Shown piece by piece: positions 18,201 to 31,300 of a stretch of 64,000 nt of DNA. The notes beneath the pieces were generated by a model. The model worked only from the letters and a program-made list of their open reading frames with translations, was not told the DNA's origin and did no database searches. Origin of the DNA: Trichoplusia ni. Lineage: Eukaryota > Arthropoda > Insecta > Lepidoptera > Noctuidae. A program made the translations under genes and the position numbers. Numbering within the stretch: the first letter of the stretch is position 1; every line of letters begins with the position of its first letter. The stretch is from positions 13,795,895-13,859,894 of the forward strand of contig NC_039481.1 in assembly GCF_003590095.1 (NCBI RefSeq). Reading direction: 5' to 3'.

Positions 18201-21200
18201 TCTAGGCTTATTTTCAAAGTAAACCAAATGATCAACAGGGCTCCCGCTCCCGGTGGTGTAGTGCAGCGCATGAAATGGACTCGACCTATGAACGAGAATG
18301 TCTTGTGTAACATTATGGAATGCAAATAAATATATGAATATGAATATGATCTGTAGAAATAAATTTTCGTTAAGTAATTTTTCAGACTTTGTGAAATACA
18401 TATGTTCCCGCTTCTTTTCTTCCTTTAATTAAATCAATTCCAACCTCTAAAACGCGCTCAATTCATTCGCAACATCAAACAACATTCAAAACAAAATCAA
18501 ACACAATCCGTATGGTAAACCACATAAACTAGGAACCTATAATATCGGCATTATAATGATTTGGAACTAGCAGTTTAATAGTTGTGGTCGCCGTCGGATT
18601 GTCGGTCGCATCGCACGACAGTCTGCGGCGTCGGGCCCCAATTAGATTAAATGTAGATGCATACAAACCTAGCCATTACACCATTACAGTAACAGATCCG
18701 AACAATGACGGAGTTTCGACAAACTAATTGTTGCGATAGTTATTCGGAAGTAATAAACTTGGTTCCGTTGTTCGGCGGTGTCTCGGATACGTGCGAGTCC
18801 GTAGTTTATGGAGTTGTGTATTCGGCTTAAAGATATGCTTAGCTTGTCTTAGTTCTGTTTAAATGTTCTCGACTTGATAAATTGAGATCTTTGTTCAGTT
18901 TATGCTTTTTGATTTCGGCACTACATATTTTTTCACTTATTTTTCGAGTCGTCTTTTCTGGTTACGCTTATTTCTGATGCCTATGCTGTAATTTGTTGTT
19001 TTATGTACCTACTTATGTTTATACACCTACCTATGATAAACCTAACTCCGTTTGCGAGCCTCTAGGATCTAAGAGTGTCATACCTCATTCTACAATGCTT
19101 CTCTACTAAGTCCTTATAGCTTCCTACTTGATAAATATAGAAGAATGATAGATTATGTACCTATGTTATATTCATGATAATAGCACATACCTTCGTAATA
19201 CTTAATAATAAGCCATGTATAAAAATTATAACGAAATTCAACTTCTCTACTTACGGTATGTTGCGCTGTTTTTATCAAAGTGCCGAAAGTACCGTCGGCA
19301 TAAGAGAAATGTAATAAAAGTAACTTTTAGGGGAAACCCAGATCGCCGGCTCGTTCTCTGCTAAACCTCAACATTTCCCTTGAGTGTTGTAAAAAGCTGC
19401 TTCAGATTAATCAAAAGGGTGCCAAGGCACATGTGAACCCATTTAACATCTTATGGCGATCATCAATCTGCCAAGCAAGTGTGATGTGTGGAGCCAAGAT
19501 TGGCAGCCGAGTTGTTGTGCTAAAAGAGATTCATTTAATTATACGAGATGCGGATCCATGGTGAAAAGTTCTCACAAATTCAAATTATTTTTATCCTCAC
19601 TAAGCTTCAAATTTTTAGAAAAGTATGATAGTACCAGCTTTCAATATGTACTTACGATTTCAAAATAGACCCGTCTCGAACTCAAGTACAATAACAATTT
19701 TGTATCACACATTTCACGCATATCAGGGTTCCTTATATCAGAAACCCATAACGTGGCAAATAAACATAAATTCCGCCACAATTATTATTTATTCCTCCAT
19801 ATATAACGATACGGAACTCGGAACGTGACGCACACTGCTGACCGTACGACTGTGACGGGCTTCGGTCGATTAGATCAATAAAAGCAGATATTCTGACAGT
19901 AGTGATACTATTTGTATATTATGTACACTGGAATATAGCCTGTGGAGGTCAGACGCTCCTTATAAAGTACGGGTTTTAGATGAATCCAATGAGGAAGAAG
20001 CCAAGTTCAGGGTCAAAAAAACTAGAATCAAAATTGTATTGTTATCAGCTGCTGGTTTTAATGGATATACGATTGGAGTGGGTGCGTGAGTTATTTAGTA
20101 TACGAATTTCTTTGAAAATTAAATTCGCACACGCTTTTAAGTCGATGTGTATTTACACCTGTCTTTCTAGCTTATAAAGTGGTTGTAAAACGTGGGTAAT
20201 TAAGAGGACATACTTAGAAATTCTTTTCATATCTGTTACAGTAACTAAAATTTTAACGAACTCTCGTCAACACAGCTTATGAAAACTAAGAGTAATAAAT
20301 ATTCATCTCATACGTCGTACAAGTAAGGTAAAACTTCTGGTTTGAGTTAAGACAAGTTAGTTTGCTGCCACAGGGGCGCGGAGCGAGCCGCCACAACACG
20401 CGCCGTGCCGCGCCTTGCCGCGCCTTGCCGCGCGTCCGACGCACGCGCCGTGTTAGTTTAACAACTAGTGCAACGAGTTTAATACACATTTCATAATTGC
20501 GACACGACATTAAAAGAAGAATAGTGGATATTATATTAATTTGATTGAACGAACTTTATGCAAACAGAACTAAGTGCCGGCCACAAAAAAAAGCTTTTTC
20601 GTTTGAATATCCAGCATATTATACTCACTAACAAGATCCATTGCATTTACAGATCTTACCTAAGTCATAAAAAAACTTGCATATAACACCAATAAACGCC
20701 ATAGGCAATCATATACAAGTTACACAATTTATGTTTACAGTACCATTAAAACATGTCGCTAACAACATTCTCAAGATTAACACCGCTAAGTTGTAAAATT
20801 AGCATATAAGGCCGACCACGTGTACCACCATCAAACACAAACCTCAACTTTACACTCGCTAATATGCCGCAGCGTAATTTAAAAATACGTATTAAAAACC
20901 TTGGGAAACTTTACACGTTAAGATTTTTAATATTCTTAACCTACATACAGAAAACATTGTATAATCGGCTTTATTTCGTTACCCATACGGTCGACTCGTT
21001 GTTTATGCAAAGTGCATTCTGTAAAAGCCGCTACATAATCGGATAGAGGCTATAAATCCTAGCCGGACGGTCCTACTCGTGTTTCGGTTGTACAAAATTT
21101 GTTCACACGACATTATTCATTATCACAACGTGAATCTAAACAATTATTGCGCTTCCAACGTGTTTGTTATGCGATTACAATCTGTATGTTTTATTAATTC

Positions 21201-21660
21201 TTTCCATTGCACCGGGAAGGGAATGTGGCTGTATCAGGTGCTGTTTACATGGCTATGTTAAGGAGACTTATTTATTGCTATTGTACACACGAATGTTGGA
21301 CATTTGACTTGCAGTTGACTGTTTAATGTTTACCACAGCGCGATTGCGTGCTTTCGGCCAGATTGTAATGTTACATCTATTTCAAATGAATTTCACTCAT
21401 CTTTTTCGATATTAACTGAACCCCATTTTAGAATACTTTTTGCTGCCAATCGTTCTTCTATTATTTACTTGCAATCACCAACTAAATGTAAAAAATAAAC
21501 TATACAAAACTTAATTACATGAAACAAGTAATCACCCATGTACATTTTCTGAAAGATTTCTGAGAACCTCAAATATTCAATATCAATAACTACCATTCAC
21601 TCCAATATTGAACTATCAAATTAAATATATTTCAACTTTATTACTTTCCCAATAAAGAGA
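18201..21660. other. No gene seen; mostly AT-rich, one GC-rich island
   Basis: I find no supported gene or named repeat. At about 20370-20460 there is a GC-rich island carrying a short 10-bp tandem repeat (listed separately). Short plus-strand frames at 19453, 19980 and 20864 lack coding character. Confidence 0.45.
20407..20434. repeat. GC-rich 10-bp tandem repeat
   Basis: Units of CCGCGCCTTG recur at a 10-bp step about two and a half times, within a CpG-rich island otherwise unlike its AT-rich flanks. Confidence 0.5.
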
Positions 21661-21663
21661 AGT

Positions 21664-21834
21664 GAATAAATATCGGACGTCCCGAAACAGCGAGACAAAT
21701 GGCCGTTTCGGGCCATGGACTATACTAGCTATTGGCCTTAGCGAGGGTCAACTAATGCCAGATCCCGGGGATCATGAATCAAGAAGTGAACGATTCTGTC
21801 ACGCTCTCTGAACTCTTATAAATAAATAAATACA
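21664..21834 (+). mobile_element. Probable retroposon 3' end with (TAAA)n tail
   Basis: A GC-richer block containing CGAAACAGCGAGACAAATGG and ending in TAAATAAATAAATA. This tail form matches the other LINE tails in the window. The family is not recognised. Confidence 0.4.
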
Positions 21835-21941
21835 TTTGAAGAATAAGTACAATTTAAAAGATGTATTTGTACTGAATCCAAACAGGATATCTATCCAGAT
21901 TTTGGTACAACAAAGTCGTTAAAACAAATCAGGTTACGTCC

Positions 21942-21994
21942 AAGGGAGTATTTACAATGTCACTTAGGTAAACTGACATTGTAAATACTCCCTT
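21942..21994. repeat. Perfect 21-bp foldback with 11-base loop
   Basis: The arms 21942-21962 and 21974-21994 are exact reverse complements over 21 bases, separated by 21963-21973. The outer ends read AAGGGAG/CTCCCTT. It is a perfect hairpin, either a minimal foldback transposon or a hairpin RNA source. Confidence 0.85.
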
Positions 21995-24900
21995 TTTTAT
22001 TCACACCTACCAAAATATAAGCAAGTCTTTACTCTTATCGAGGGCACAACATCCACCGAACACGCTATGAATTACCGGAACTACTGAAATTTGTCACGGC
22101 ATCACGTCGAACCGAGGGTTGGGTACTATCACGTCCGTGTTTCAATATACTATCATTTAAATTGACTAAAACCATTCATAAATTCTGACGGACAGAAGTG
22201 AAGGTAATTTTTGGATTATTTTTAACGAGTAATTTTTCTATGTTTGTACAGAAGGTCCTATCATAAAGTTCAAGAATTTACATAATTTTCTTAGAAGTAA
22301 CTCGTTCAGGCGTTGAAATCAAATAAAGCTTCATCCCTTAAAACAGAAATTTGATTGTACGCTTCACAAGCTATCAACGCCATAGACCAATATCATTGTA
22401 ACCTCACTAGCCTTGTTTATTTGTCCAGTAATCCTCAGCCACGACCATTATGAAAAGTCCAAACTGCTGCAGAATGAACAGTTTAATTGCAAGCAAATCG
22501 CGTTCTCATTGAGTACATGTGAGGGTGACCCCTGTAAATCTCCCGCTATCCTATTAAGATAATAATCAGCAATTCGCAAACATCGACCACGGAGCAGCCC
22601 CCATAACTAATCCCAAAGGCTTTGAATCGTACATTTTTGGTAGGATTAATTAGAATTCCTCTGGCACAGTTTGTGATACGGGATTATCCTGCACCGCTAA
22701 ACGTTGTCATAACCGTTACCCTGGGTCCCCGTTCACTTTTATAATTCCCAGACCCCATATCTATGTCGGCCTAGGAAATTATGTTACACTCAACGTTATA
22801 CGAGATTAAAACGTAAAAGGAAATTAGTATCAAATGTAATCATATGTTCTTCCTAATTTTAGATGATTTTTTGAGACCTAAAAGTAATTTTACCTGCCTG
22901 AATTTGGGGACCGAATGATAGAGAATAATCCTATAAGTTTTAATAAATGACGGTATCCCGCACGATGGAATTGAGTGTGTCGTTTCTTTTGTAAGTCAGT
23001 AAAAGCTATGTTATTAAAGGACAGAGGAAAACAAAACGAAACTTTTTTTCATCACGTTATTATTGTCGGCTACGCGGAATCGAATTGGGGCCTAAACGAA
23101 TTCTTTCTCTATAGAAATACAAACTCATGTTACCTAAGTATACGGGAACTGCTTCTGTATATATTTTCCCAAATAGATATTGACTTACACTTACCATAGA
23201 AATGTACACAATCGTCACCCCGAATGCATGAACCCATACAAGAAGGTTAATTGAAAACATAAATTAAAGTGAAATATTACTTAAAATTAACAGTGAGGGT
23301 AGAACTAATTTTACAATAATACCCTCGTGTTTCACCCGTTCTTAATATATTCATGAAGCAATAATCGTTATCGCCCAAATTGTGCACTTGAGCGAACTTA
23401 CAACTTACAATCGAAACTTGCCCGTTCCAATAGAGATGTACCGGATACCGATACTACATTAGTTTATTAGTCGATTAATGATCGAGATAGCAATTAACAC
23501 TTAATTTATGGTACGAGAATTAAACTACGTAGGTCCCATAAGTAATGAGATTGCGAAATGTTTATTAAGCCCTGTTTATAACCTCCGAAAGTCTTAACGA
23601 CAATGAATATTTAAACTGCCCGACACAACATCTCATAAACAACGATAAATTTGACTATATCTTAATGACATCGCTAGACTAAGCTGATTCAACTAAGTAA
23701 TCAGCTTGTATATGGTCGGGTTCCCGGTAATCGAATACTCCAATAGAGTGGGTGCATCACTATTAAGTCCTAGGGCGTTCTAAGTGCCCCGGGACAACAC
23801 TTCAAGCGTGATGAGAATCGTGGCCACTGAAGGATTTGGAGGGATAATGTGGATGAAATACAATGCCGGGGCTAAGTCCGCGGCCTTTATGATACAATAC
23901 CTACAATGTATACAGCTCCCGGAGCAATATTTAAAAGACCAGCCAGACTCCAAGTGTGGACGACATTGATGTCTGAATTCTGGGAAAGGAGAAACAATAT
24001 TATGAAACGATTTTGGAGCCTGTTGGCAATCCTTTGTTATTATTGTATCTGTTATCATCAAGTGAACCATAGACAAAGTAATTATTTAAATTCGCAGAAG
24101 TGGCAGATATAATTTGTAAAACACAGGCTTGAATATTTCTGTGCAAGAAAAGATAAACATTCGTGCACATACAGAGTCATCTGGAAGCATATATTCCCTT
24201 CAACAATGCTATTTGCTATTTTCACTACCAGCACAACTAAGTAATACAAACAAACCACACGCCGTTCGCTTCGTAGTTAACACGAACAAAGTTAGTAACG
24301 AAGACACGAGGTATTAACGAAGTTGCACTCGTTAAAAATACTTGCTGACAAGCGACTTGCCTGTATGCTATCTGCTAACTAACTTCAATAGGAATTACAG
24401 TTCCAATCGCCTTCAGGAGTGCATCGGAGGATGCGCGTGTTATCGGCGTCGCCACGCGCTCCGCTCCCCCGAACTCCATCCAACTCCCCCTAAACTCCTC
24501 TTATTTATTCCTCATATTCCCCGCGAAGTGCGCTGCAGGATTATTGGCCTGTTATCGGAAGTGGATAAATTACTTTATTACTCGCTTGCTCGGGAACCCT
24601 TTCGGTGCTGTAAAATGGGAGCATCGAAGCTATTTTCACGGCGGAATAACGCTCGTTCCGCTTATAAAAGGTTTCATTTTTTAAATCGATAGGTATTATT
24701 TTGCGTGTGAATAATCGGCCGGCGTTATGGAAAAAATGAATGTGTCGCACCAGTGACCTTCGCGCCCGACCGCCTCCGATATTTTCGGTCAAGTGTTTTT
24801 CTATCGCCAGACTGGCTGTAATATGTAATAGAGTTGTATAGAAAAAAGTTGATTACATTATGTAATGTGCTATTTTTAAGCTTTTCATTAACTTTATCAA

Positions 24901-25596
24901 ACGCATCAGTGACTACTCTTGTATAACATACATTTGTTTTAATTACATTTACACAACATCAACCCCGAAACTTATCTACGGTCAATCAAGCCTTTAGCTA
25001 CTAAAAACGGAATCATGCTAATTTCGAAAATGGACTACCCTTCAATTAATTATTAAGGAACTGAAAACCCTTTTAACCCCGTTTGGTACGAAATGTAACG
25101 GCGGAATGGGTGCGGCCATTTATCTTTATAAGTGTTGGGTATTAGTGGGGAGGGGGCAGGATTCATTAGGCGACTTAAAAATACTAATATCATTAATCGA
25201 GTCGCGCCGACAACTCATCACTATTTTTTCTTACGTCAAACAGAATTATGCCATCAGAAATCCTTAAGAGGCCGGTGTAAGCAGCGCGCAACTGCAATTC
25301 GACGCGAGCCAAAAATCGGACGAAACATTGCTATCTCTATCGGACTTCTCGCGGCGCAGCGCGTAGCTGTGTGCGTGCGTGTAGTACTTTTGTAGCGAGT
25401 CATTCATAATGACTGATAACCACTGCATTGTACTAATTTTGTTTAGTAAATGCTTTATTTTTGTTATTTAATTTTCGGAACCGCTGGTGAACACAAAAAC
25501 CAGTAATGCTTTTTTTGGAAATTATTGTACGATGTCTATATCAGAAGATTTAATGATATTAGGTATCTTAAATCTAAAAATCTAATAAAATAAAAC
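21995..25596. other. No gene seen; AT-rich with scattered GC-richer blocks
   Basis: No exon or named repeat is supported. GC-richer blocks lie at about 23740-23970, 24410-24500 and 25260-25400. The block at 23780-24076 is open on both strands and the one at 24342-24692 on the plus strand, but none of these translations is recognisable. Confidence 0.45.
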
Positions 25597-25790
25597 GTGA
25601 ACGAAAACTTTTAAATACAAACGTAATACCAAAAGACGGTATTTAATTTATCTAGGTTCCTAATAAACTTTTAGTTTAAAACGTTCACTATTACGAAATG
25701 CCAGCGAATTGCATTTTGCATATTTTAACACCGCTAACAGCATGTTTTCAACTTATTTTTTCTGTAATTTAATTCTTAATATTTAATAAT
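25597..25790 (+). repeat. Left inverted-repeat arm
   Basis: It pairs with 28135-28380. Shared blocks include TACAAACGTAATACCAAAA, TATCTAGGTTCCTA, AACTTTTAGTTTAAAAC and TTTTAACACCGCTAACAGC. It lacks a segment present in the right arm. A Helitron fragment starts at its inner edge. Confidence 0.8.
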
Positions 25791-25901
25791 AATTAGTCGC
25801 AGTGTGATGATAAACTAAATATTTTTCAATTTGGACCAGTAGTTCCTGAGATTAGCGCGTTCAAACAAACAAACAAACAAAATGAGCTTAAATATGATAG
25901 A
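25791..25901 (-). mobile_element. Helitron fragment, same family as 53426-53678
   Basis: Its reverse complement aligns with the 5' half of the complete element at 53426: the run TTTGTTTGAACGCGCT, the TCAGGAACTACTGGTCCAAA block, and ATCACNCTGCGACTAAT. A segment of about 40 bp between the last two blocks is missing. The 5' terminus is at about 25901. Confidence 0.65.
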
Positions 25902-26389
25902 AAATACAAAAATTTTGCTAATATAAAGCGCCTTCTCGTTTATAACCACAACAATATCATAACGGGCCGTGCAGCAGAAATCGTAATATTTTAATTTCGC
26001 TATAACTTCAGAACCAAACGTCCAATTTTAATTATTCAAAGACCAAATGTTATCTACATTAACTGTACATAGTGATGAAATAATTAATTTTGATAAGGAT
26101 TAATAGCATGAGTAAAATAAACGCGTTTAAATGTAGTCCAAAAAAAATGAAGATTTTTCAATAAAAAAAATGGTTATTGTACCTCAGTCGACATAGATAG
26201 GTATAGTGTGTCGCGAACTTTTTTGTAGATATTTATAACATCTACAATTACTTAGAACATTTTATGGTTCTATCTTTAATAGTTTAGGCAGGGTACGCAA
26301 AATAAGTAACTTTTTTGGTTGATTTTGTACACCTTGTGTTCGAAAAACCCTAATATCTTACGGAAGCCTATTTTTGTGCAAAATTAAAT

Positions 26390-26522
26390 ATAGCCTAAAT
26401 TACTCGTGGATAATATAGCTTTCGAATGGTGAAATAATTTTTAAAATCGGTCCAGAAGTTTATGAGCCTATTCAATACAATGAAACAAACAAAGTTTTCC
26501 TCTTTATACTATTAGTGTAGAT
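26390..26522 (-). mobile_element. Helitron-like 5' end
   Basis: The reverse complement begins ATCTACACTAATAGTATAAAG, a close match to lepidopteran Helitron 5' termini (TC followed by TATACTAATATTATAAA). The inner limit is uncertain. Confidence 0.5.
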
Positions 26523-26947
26523 TAAAATTCGGTAAATTTAAAATGATCAAGAGTATGTTTTCGTTATGAAACTTATTTTTTGGTACCTAATAGGTAACAA
26601 ATATTACGTAAGTAATCCAACCCAAGTTTAATTTTTTTTTGCAATAAGAAAGAGTACCTATTGTTTTACACTATCCCATTTTTCCATTAAATCTTTTTCC
26701 AAATATTTCACTCCCACCACATCCATGTATTGGCTAGAGGCCTCCGTCGACTCCGTCCTAACTCGCCTATACCTACGCGATAATCACCTACAGCGAGCGA
26801 CAACTGTTACCTACTAAGTTCCGTTTAAAATTTTAAAGTAGGTATGCTAGAGGCGGTTTATTTAAATATTATATTAAACAGTACATACATTAATGTTAGG
26901 TAATATTTCGTAAGTAAATAGTTAGTTAATAAAAAATATATTTATTA

Positions 26948-27170
26948 CTAGCTTTTCGCCCGCAGCTTCGTCCGCGTCGATGTCGGTTATATCGCGTTTC
27001 CAAGAAAGAGAACTCTTTAAAAGTCCGGGATAAAAACTATCCTATGTTCTTTCTCAAGGTCAACTCTATCTCTGTACCAAATTTCATTAAAATCAGTTCG
27101 GTTGTTTAGACGTGAAGGCGTAAAAGCCAGACAGACAGAGTTACTTTCGCATTTATAATATTAGGTATAG
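26948..27170 (-). mobile_element. Small non-autonomous Helitron
   Basis: Reading the minus strand, the 5' end has CTAATATTATAAATGCGAAAG. The body contains the AAATTTGGTACAGAGATAGA and TTTTTATCCCGGAC blocks common in Lep1-type Helitrons. The 3' end is a GC-rich hairpin region (GCGGACGAAGCTGCGGGC) followed by CTAG. No protein is encoded, so it depends on a Rep/helicase from elsewhere. Confidence 0.7.
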
Positions 27171-27350
27171 TAGGGAATATTAGTAGGGATTAAAACGTTT
27201 TTTTTTTCATACCTACTTTGTTAAAATTTTACTTTGCTTGTAGGTACGTACTACGTAGTAGGTACTGTGCCAAATTTCATTAAAATCAGTTCTTCGTCTT
27301 CTTAAAGTGCTTACAGATATAACAGATTTTTTTTTCTTTCTTTTTTGTTA

Positions 27351-27556
27351 AAAAGCTACTCCCGCACTAAGGAATTTAATCCATGTGTTGCGGGGCTTTC
27401 ACAAACATACAATTCACATGCACAAAGACACCTAGCCTCAGAACAAGCATTCGTGAATCACACAAACGCTTGTCCTACACGGGGATCAAACCCGCGACAC
27501 GTCGCGCCCAGTGGTTTAGGCGGGATGACCTCAACCGCTCGGCTATCCGTGTAGTC
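27351..27556 (-). mobile_element. tRNA-derived SINE
   Basis: On the minus strand an A box (TAGCCGAGCGGTTGAGG, 27531-27547 region) and a B box (GGGTTTGATCCCC, about 27481-27494) stand at tRNA-like spacing and form an internal RNA polymerase III promoter. A unique body of about 130 bp follows. Diverged relatives occur near 34603, 35740 and 53075. Confidence 0.75.
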
Positions 27557-28134
27557 AAATTGAATGAAAGTGTCAAAAAACCTTGACAAATATATATTTT
27601 TGCTATTTAGTCTTGAAACCATAATTTCAAATTCAAATGCTACAACAAATACATTATAACACTCAAATTTAAAGTCCAATTAACATTGACAGAGTAGGTA
27701 TTAATCTAGGCGCGCTATACCAGAGTAAAGCAGACAAAAAGTAAACAAAACCTATGTGCTCGCCCTCGCTCTACCCCATCCAAATTATTAAATTTATTTA
27801 ACTATTAATTTTAATAATCACTTATTACGTCGTCGTCAAAAATGAATACTTTATTTAACTATAAACAACAAAACAATCTTTTACATCGGTAAACTACCTA
27901 ATAGTTATAATGTCGAACCCAACGCCAGCGCATGCCACGAGCAGTGCGTACACGCACACAAACATAGCGTGTTGGACGTTGGTGAGACATGCGACAGCGA
28001 TAATATGGTTCCAGATTTGTGATAAATTTGGTTGTATTCCGTAATACCAAAAATTATGAATGAAAACTTATTATATGTCCACTTTTTTTTTGATAAATTG
28101 CAACAAGACTATATAATCTGTGTTCCTATTAAAA

Positions 28135-28380
28135 GGATATTAAGAATATTAATGTTTTAAGTACAGAAATATTAAGTTGAAAACATGCTGTTAGCGGTGT
28201 TAAAATATACAAAATGCAATTCGCTCGCATTTCGTAAATAGTGAATGTTTTAAACTAAAAGTTTAATAGGAACCTAGATAAATACCGTCTGTATCCGAAT
28301 AACATAACTTTAAGTCGGTGATATGTTCGTAGCGACAATGATTTTGGTATTACGTTTGTATGGAAAAGTATTCGTTCACC
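28135..28380 (-). repeat. Right inverted-repeat arm
   Basis: Reverse complement of 25597-25790, longer by an internal segment around 28285-28340. This suggests either a deletion in the left arm or that the two arms come from different copies. Confidence 0.8.
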
Positions 28381-28385
28381 GCACC

Positions 28386-31300
28386 CTTAAGACGTAAGGT
28401 GAATCCTTAATCGGTGTAAGCTTGGTAGAAATTGTCCGTGTTATTTGCATGTAATGTCCCTTAAATGTAACCACGCCAATACAAGCGGATGCCTCAATAT
28501 TCAACAAACAGACTCGTCTGTTGTTTTGTTAATCTCACCGGATTATCCCACTTACTTGGAGTTTGATCAATTTAAACACCGTCACTGAAGCCTTTTGATA
28601 GTCTCTTTGTTTACGTTTAATTCCGAACTTTAGGCCTTCAGTTCTAATATGAGTCATGTTCCTTGATTGTATTAAGGTTCATTGGGCTTGCCAGATATAA
28701 AAAAAAAACATAATTTTCTTATCTAAGTATATCCCTTTGATGTATGTAAATGCTTTCATGATGACCTAAAGGGAGCGAGCGAAATATAAGAAAACGATTT
28801 CAATTAAATGATTTATATATTGCTGCTGTTATTTAATTGTTCTAGAAATCGCATACTTAAGATGCACACATGAGAATGTGAACGAAACAAAAAATATATA
28901 CTATGAAACGAGCCTTTACTGCCAAAATTTCGGCTATCCGAACAATTATGAAAAAAATTAAAAAGGTTTGGCAACAAGCTTTAGCTACGTTCTTTAGCAT
29001 AAAATGTTAATACTACGCAGTATACGTAGGTATGTATGTAATATGTAGCCCCGGCATTATAACGCTTCCATTTTACACCGACCCAAAACATTTTTAACGG
29101 TCGACCATTTTCTCTTAGCAACGCTAGCTACACACTAGAAATATAGTCGTTAGCATAATGCTGTTTCTGACTCTTTAATTACGAAACTATGTGTTATGTA
29201 GTGGAATAGCGAATGTTACAGAGAAAGCTTATAATACTTGCGAACTTTCCACTCGTAAACTGTTGGTTATTATGTTAAACCTCTTTTCTGTCAGCAATAG
29301 TAACAATGCTGGGGGAAATGTAGCTTTTTTAAATGTCGGATTGTTTATACTTTCCTCCCGTTTGAAAATGGAACACGAGGGTTTTTTTAATATTAATTCG
29401 ACGGTTTGCTTATTTTTTTCCTTCCAGTATTCGACATTTAAATTGGATGAATACGTAGAATGGAGGCAGAACAGACTCGGTCAGTGTTACCAACAAGAAA
29501 CAGAAAAAAAAATGGAATAATTTGTTACACCATAATTTGTTTCACTTAACTCATTTTATCTGTCGAACATCTAATTTATAGTTTCATTAATAATTGTGAG
29601 CGAGAGTGAATAAATTTCAGTAGTTTTAACTTAAATGCCGTTGTGCATAAACAATCCCGTTCAATGGGCCGATGTCACAACTTGTCGGGACAATAAATTA
29701 CTGACAGATGAAATGCGCCGCCAGCCCTCTGCTTTAATAATAAACATGGTTTTCAAAAATAAGCTTTTAGATTTACAATTAAAACGGATTAAAGGTGTTA
29801 CTTGTCGAATTATTTTTTGTCTGGATTCCTGGACAGTTTTATTAATAAACGAATATAGTTTGATAATTTCCATCTCAAGTATAGGTACGAGTATGTGGAG
29901 CTTATGAAGGGAATGTTTCATTAACCTATAGCCTGTATTATTTTTTAAATAAGTATGGTTACCAATTGTTTGAAAACTGTTTTAAATCACTAGCTAATAA
30001 GCACGATTTAAACCCACATTGACCAACAAACATGTACTGACCACTCTCAGCAAATGTACTCAAATCTAGACCCCGGCCATAGATGCTTCTATTTTATAGC
30101 AAGTTCGAATGCAGGCTCTCCATGATAAGATCTCATTTCATTAACATAAACAGCGCTTTGTTAATCCTCGCTCCACTGAATGTGAGACGCCGATTTGTCT
30201 TTGTTTCTTTCTATTAAATTCAACAGAAAACCACCAAGAGCCATTTTGTTTTTACCATTTTCAAGTTGGCAACATTGTTGCGCTCCACTACCGCCATTAC
30301 TTAATAAAATATGGCGATATAACAATGAATGCTTAAGTCTTTTCTCTTTGTAAATCGTGAGTAAAAACTGTAGTGTCGTTATTTATTTTCATATTCCAGT
30401 TTTGCGCAGCTTAATATTCTCGAATAACGGGCAGATCGCTTACGTCCATACTCAAGACGTATTGCCTAAAATATAATCATTTTTTGGTGTGTGAAGACAT
30501 ATTGCGTTCTCGTAGGTATTAGACGGCGCTACCCTTAATGGGCGCTAATCCATCTCAGTCATGTGCACTTCCATTTCCTCGGGACGTGAAGAAACGTTCG
30601 GTCATTCTGAACGCCCGGGTATTTCATACTAAATATATGGGGAAAATCGCTTCTACAATAAATAAGTTTGAAACTAAATACCATTTTTAGGAAAATATTA
30701 TTTTTATGTACTAGAACGTTTAATAATAATATAAAACTGTAAATAATAATAGAATATCAGTAATATGCTGTATACACCAATCGAACAACATTCTTTTCAA
30801 TTACGACTTTTAATTTTATTAATTTTCAATTCTCTCCCACATTCGCATTCCTAAATTCAAGTTTAAAATAATATAACGTTCGCAAAGAAAAAAAAACATA
30901 ATAGAATTCGAAATTCGAATGTTCCACGTGATTACGTTTCGTTTAACATGGAGGCGCGTTAAGCCCGACTCATTCAAGATCACTCGACATAATTAACGCC
31001 TACATTGAGTTATTTACAAGCCCGCATGTGGCGGCGGAAACGGAACGCGATTGACGTGCCTAATTCTTAAATTATTTACGCAGATCCATCGGAGAAATCC
31101 GATAAAAGCCAATTGATACGGAAAGCAAACATACTTACTGGTAATATATTGGTGGAATCGATTACGATTAACATAATTGTACTGTAATTGTAATTTATTA
31201 AAGGATAGTTCTATTTTTACTGCGAAATTATGAGTCAGATTTTTTCATCCATATTATAATTTAGGAGAAAGCATAATTTACATTGACTGCAATTTATTAC

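Larger units (their letters stand above)
25597..28380. mobile_element. Composite element with long inverted-repeat arms, loaded with nested insertions
   Basis: The outer arms (25597-25790 and 28135-28380) are reverse complements of one another over roughly 190 bp, with one extra segment of about 50-60 bp in the right arm. Between them lie a Helitron fragment, a Helitron 5' end, a complete small Helitron, a tRNA-SINE and AT-rich DNA with no transposase frame. The outer ends begin (G)GTGAACGAA; no target duplication is obvious. It is most simply an old non-autonomous DNA transposon with long terminal inverted repeats, or two copies of one repeat in opposite orientation. Confidence 0.6.

Noticed and set aside
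23780..24076. 98-codon minus-strand frame overlapping plus-strand frames
   Set aside because: Overlapping frames on both strands with no family resemblance; treated as a compositional effect.
24342..24692. 116-codon plus-strand frame and its opposite-strand partner
   Set aside because: Open on both strands because of local GC content; no recognisable protein.
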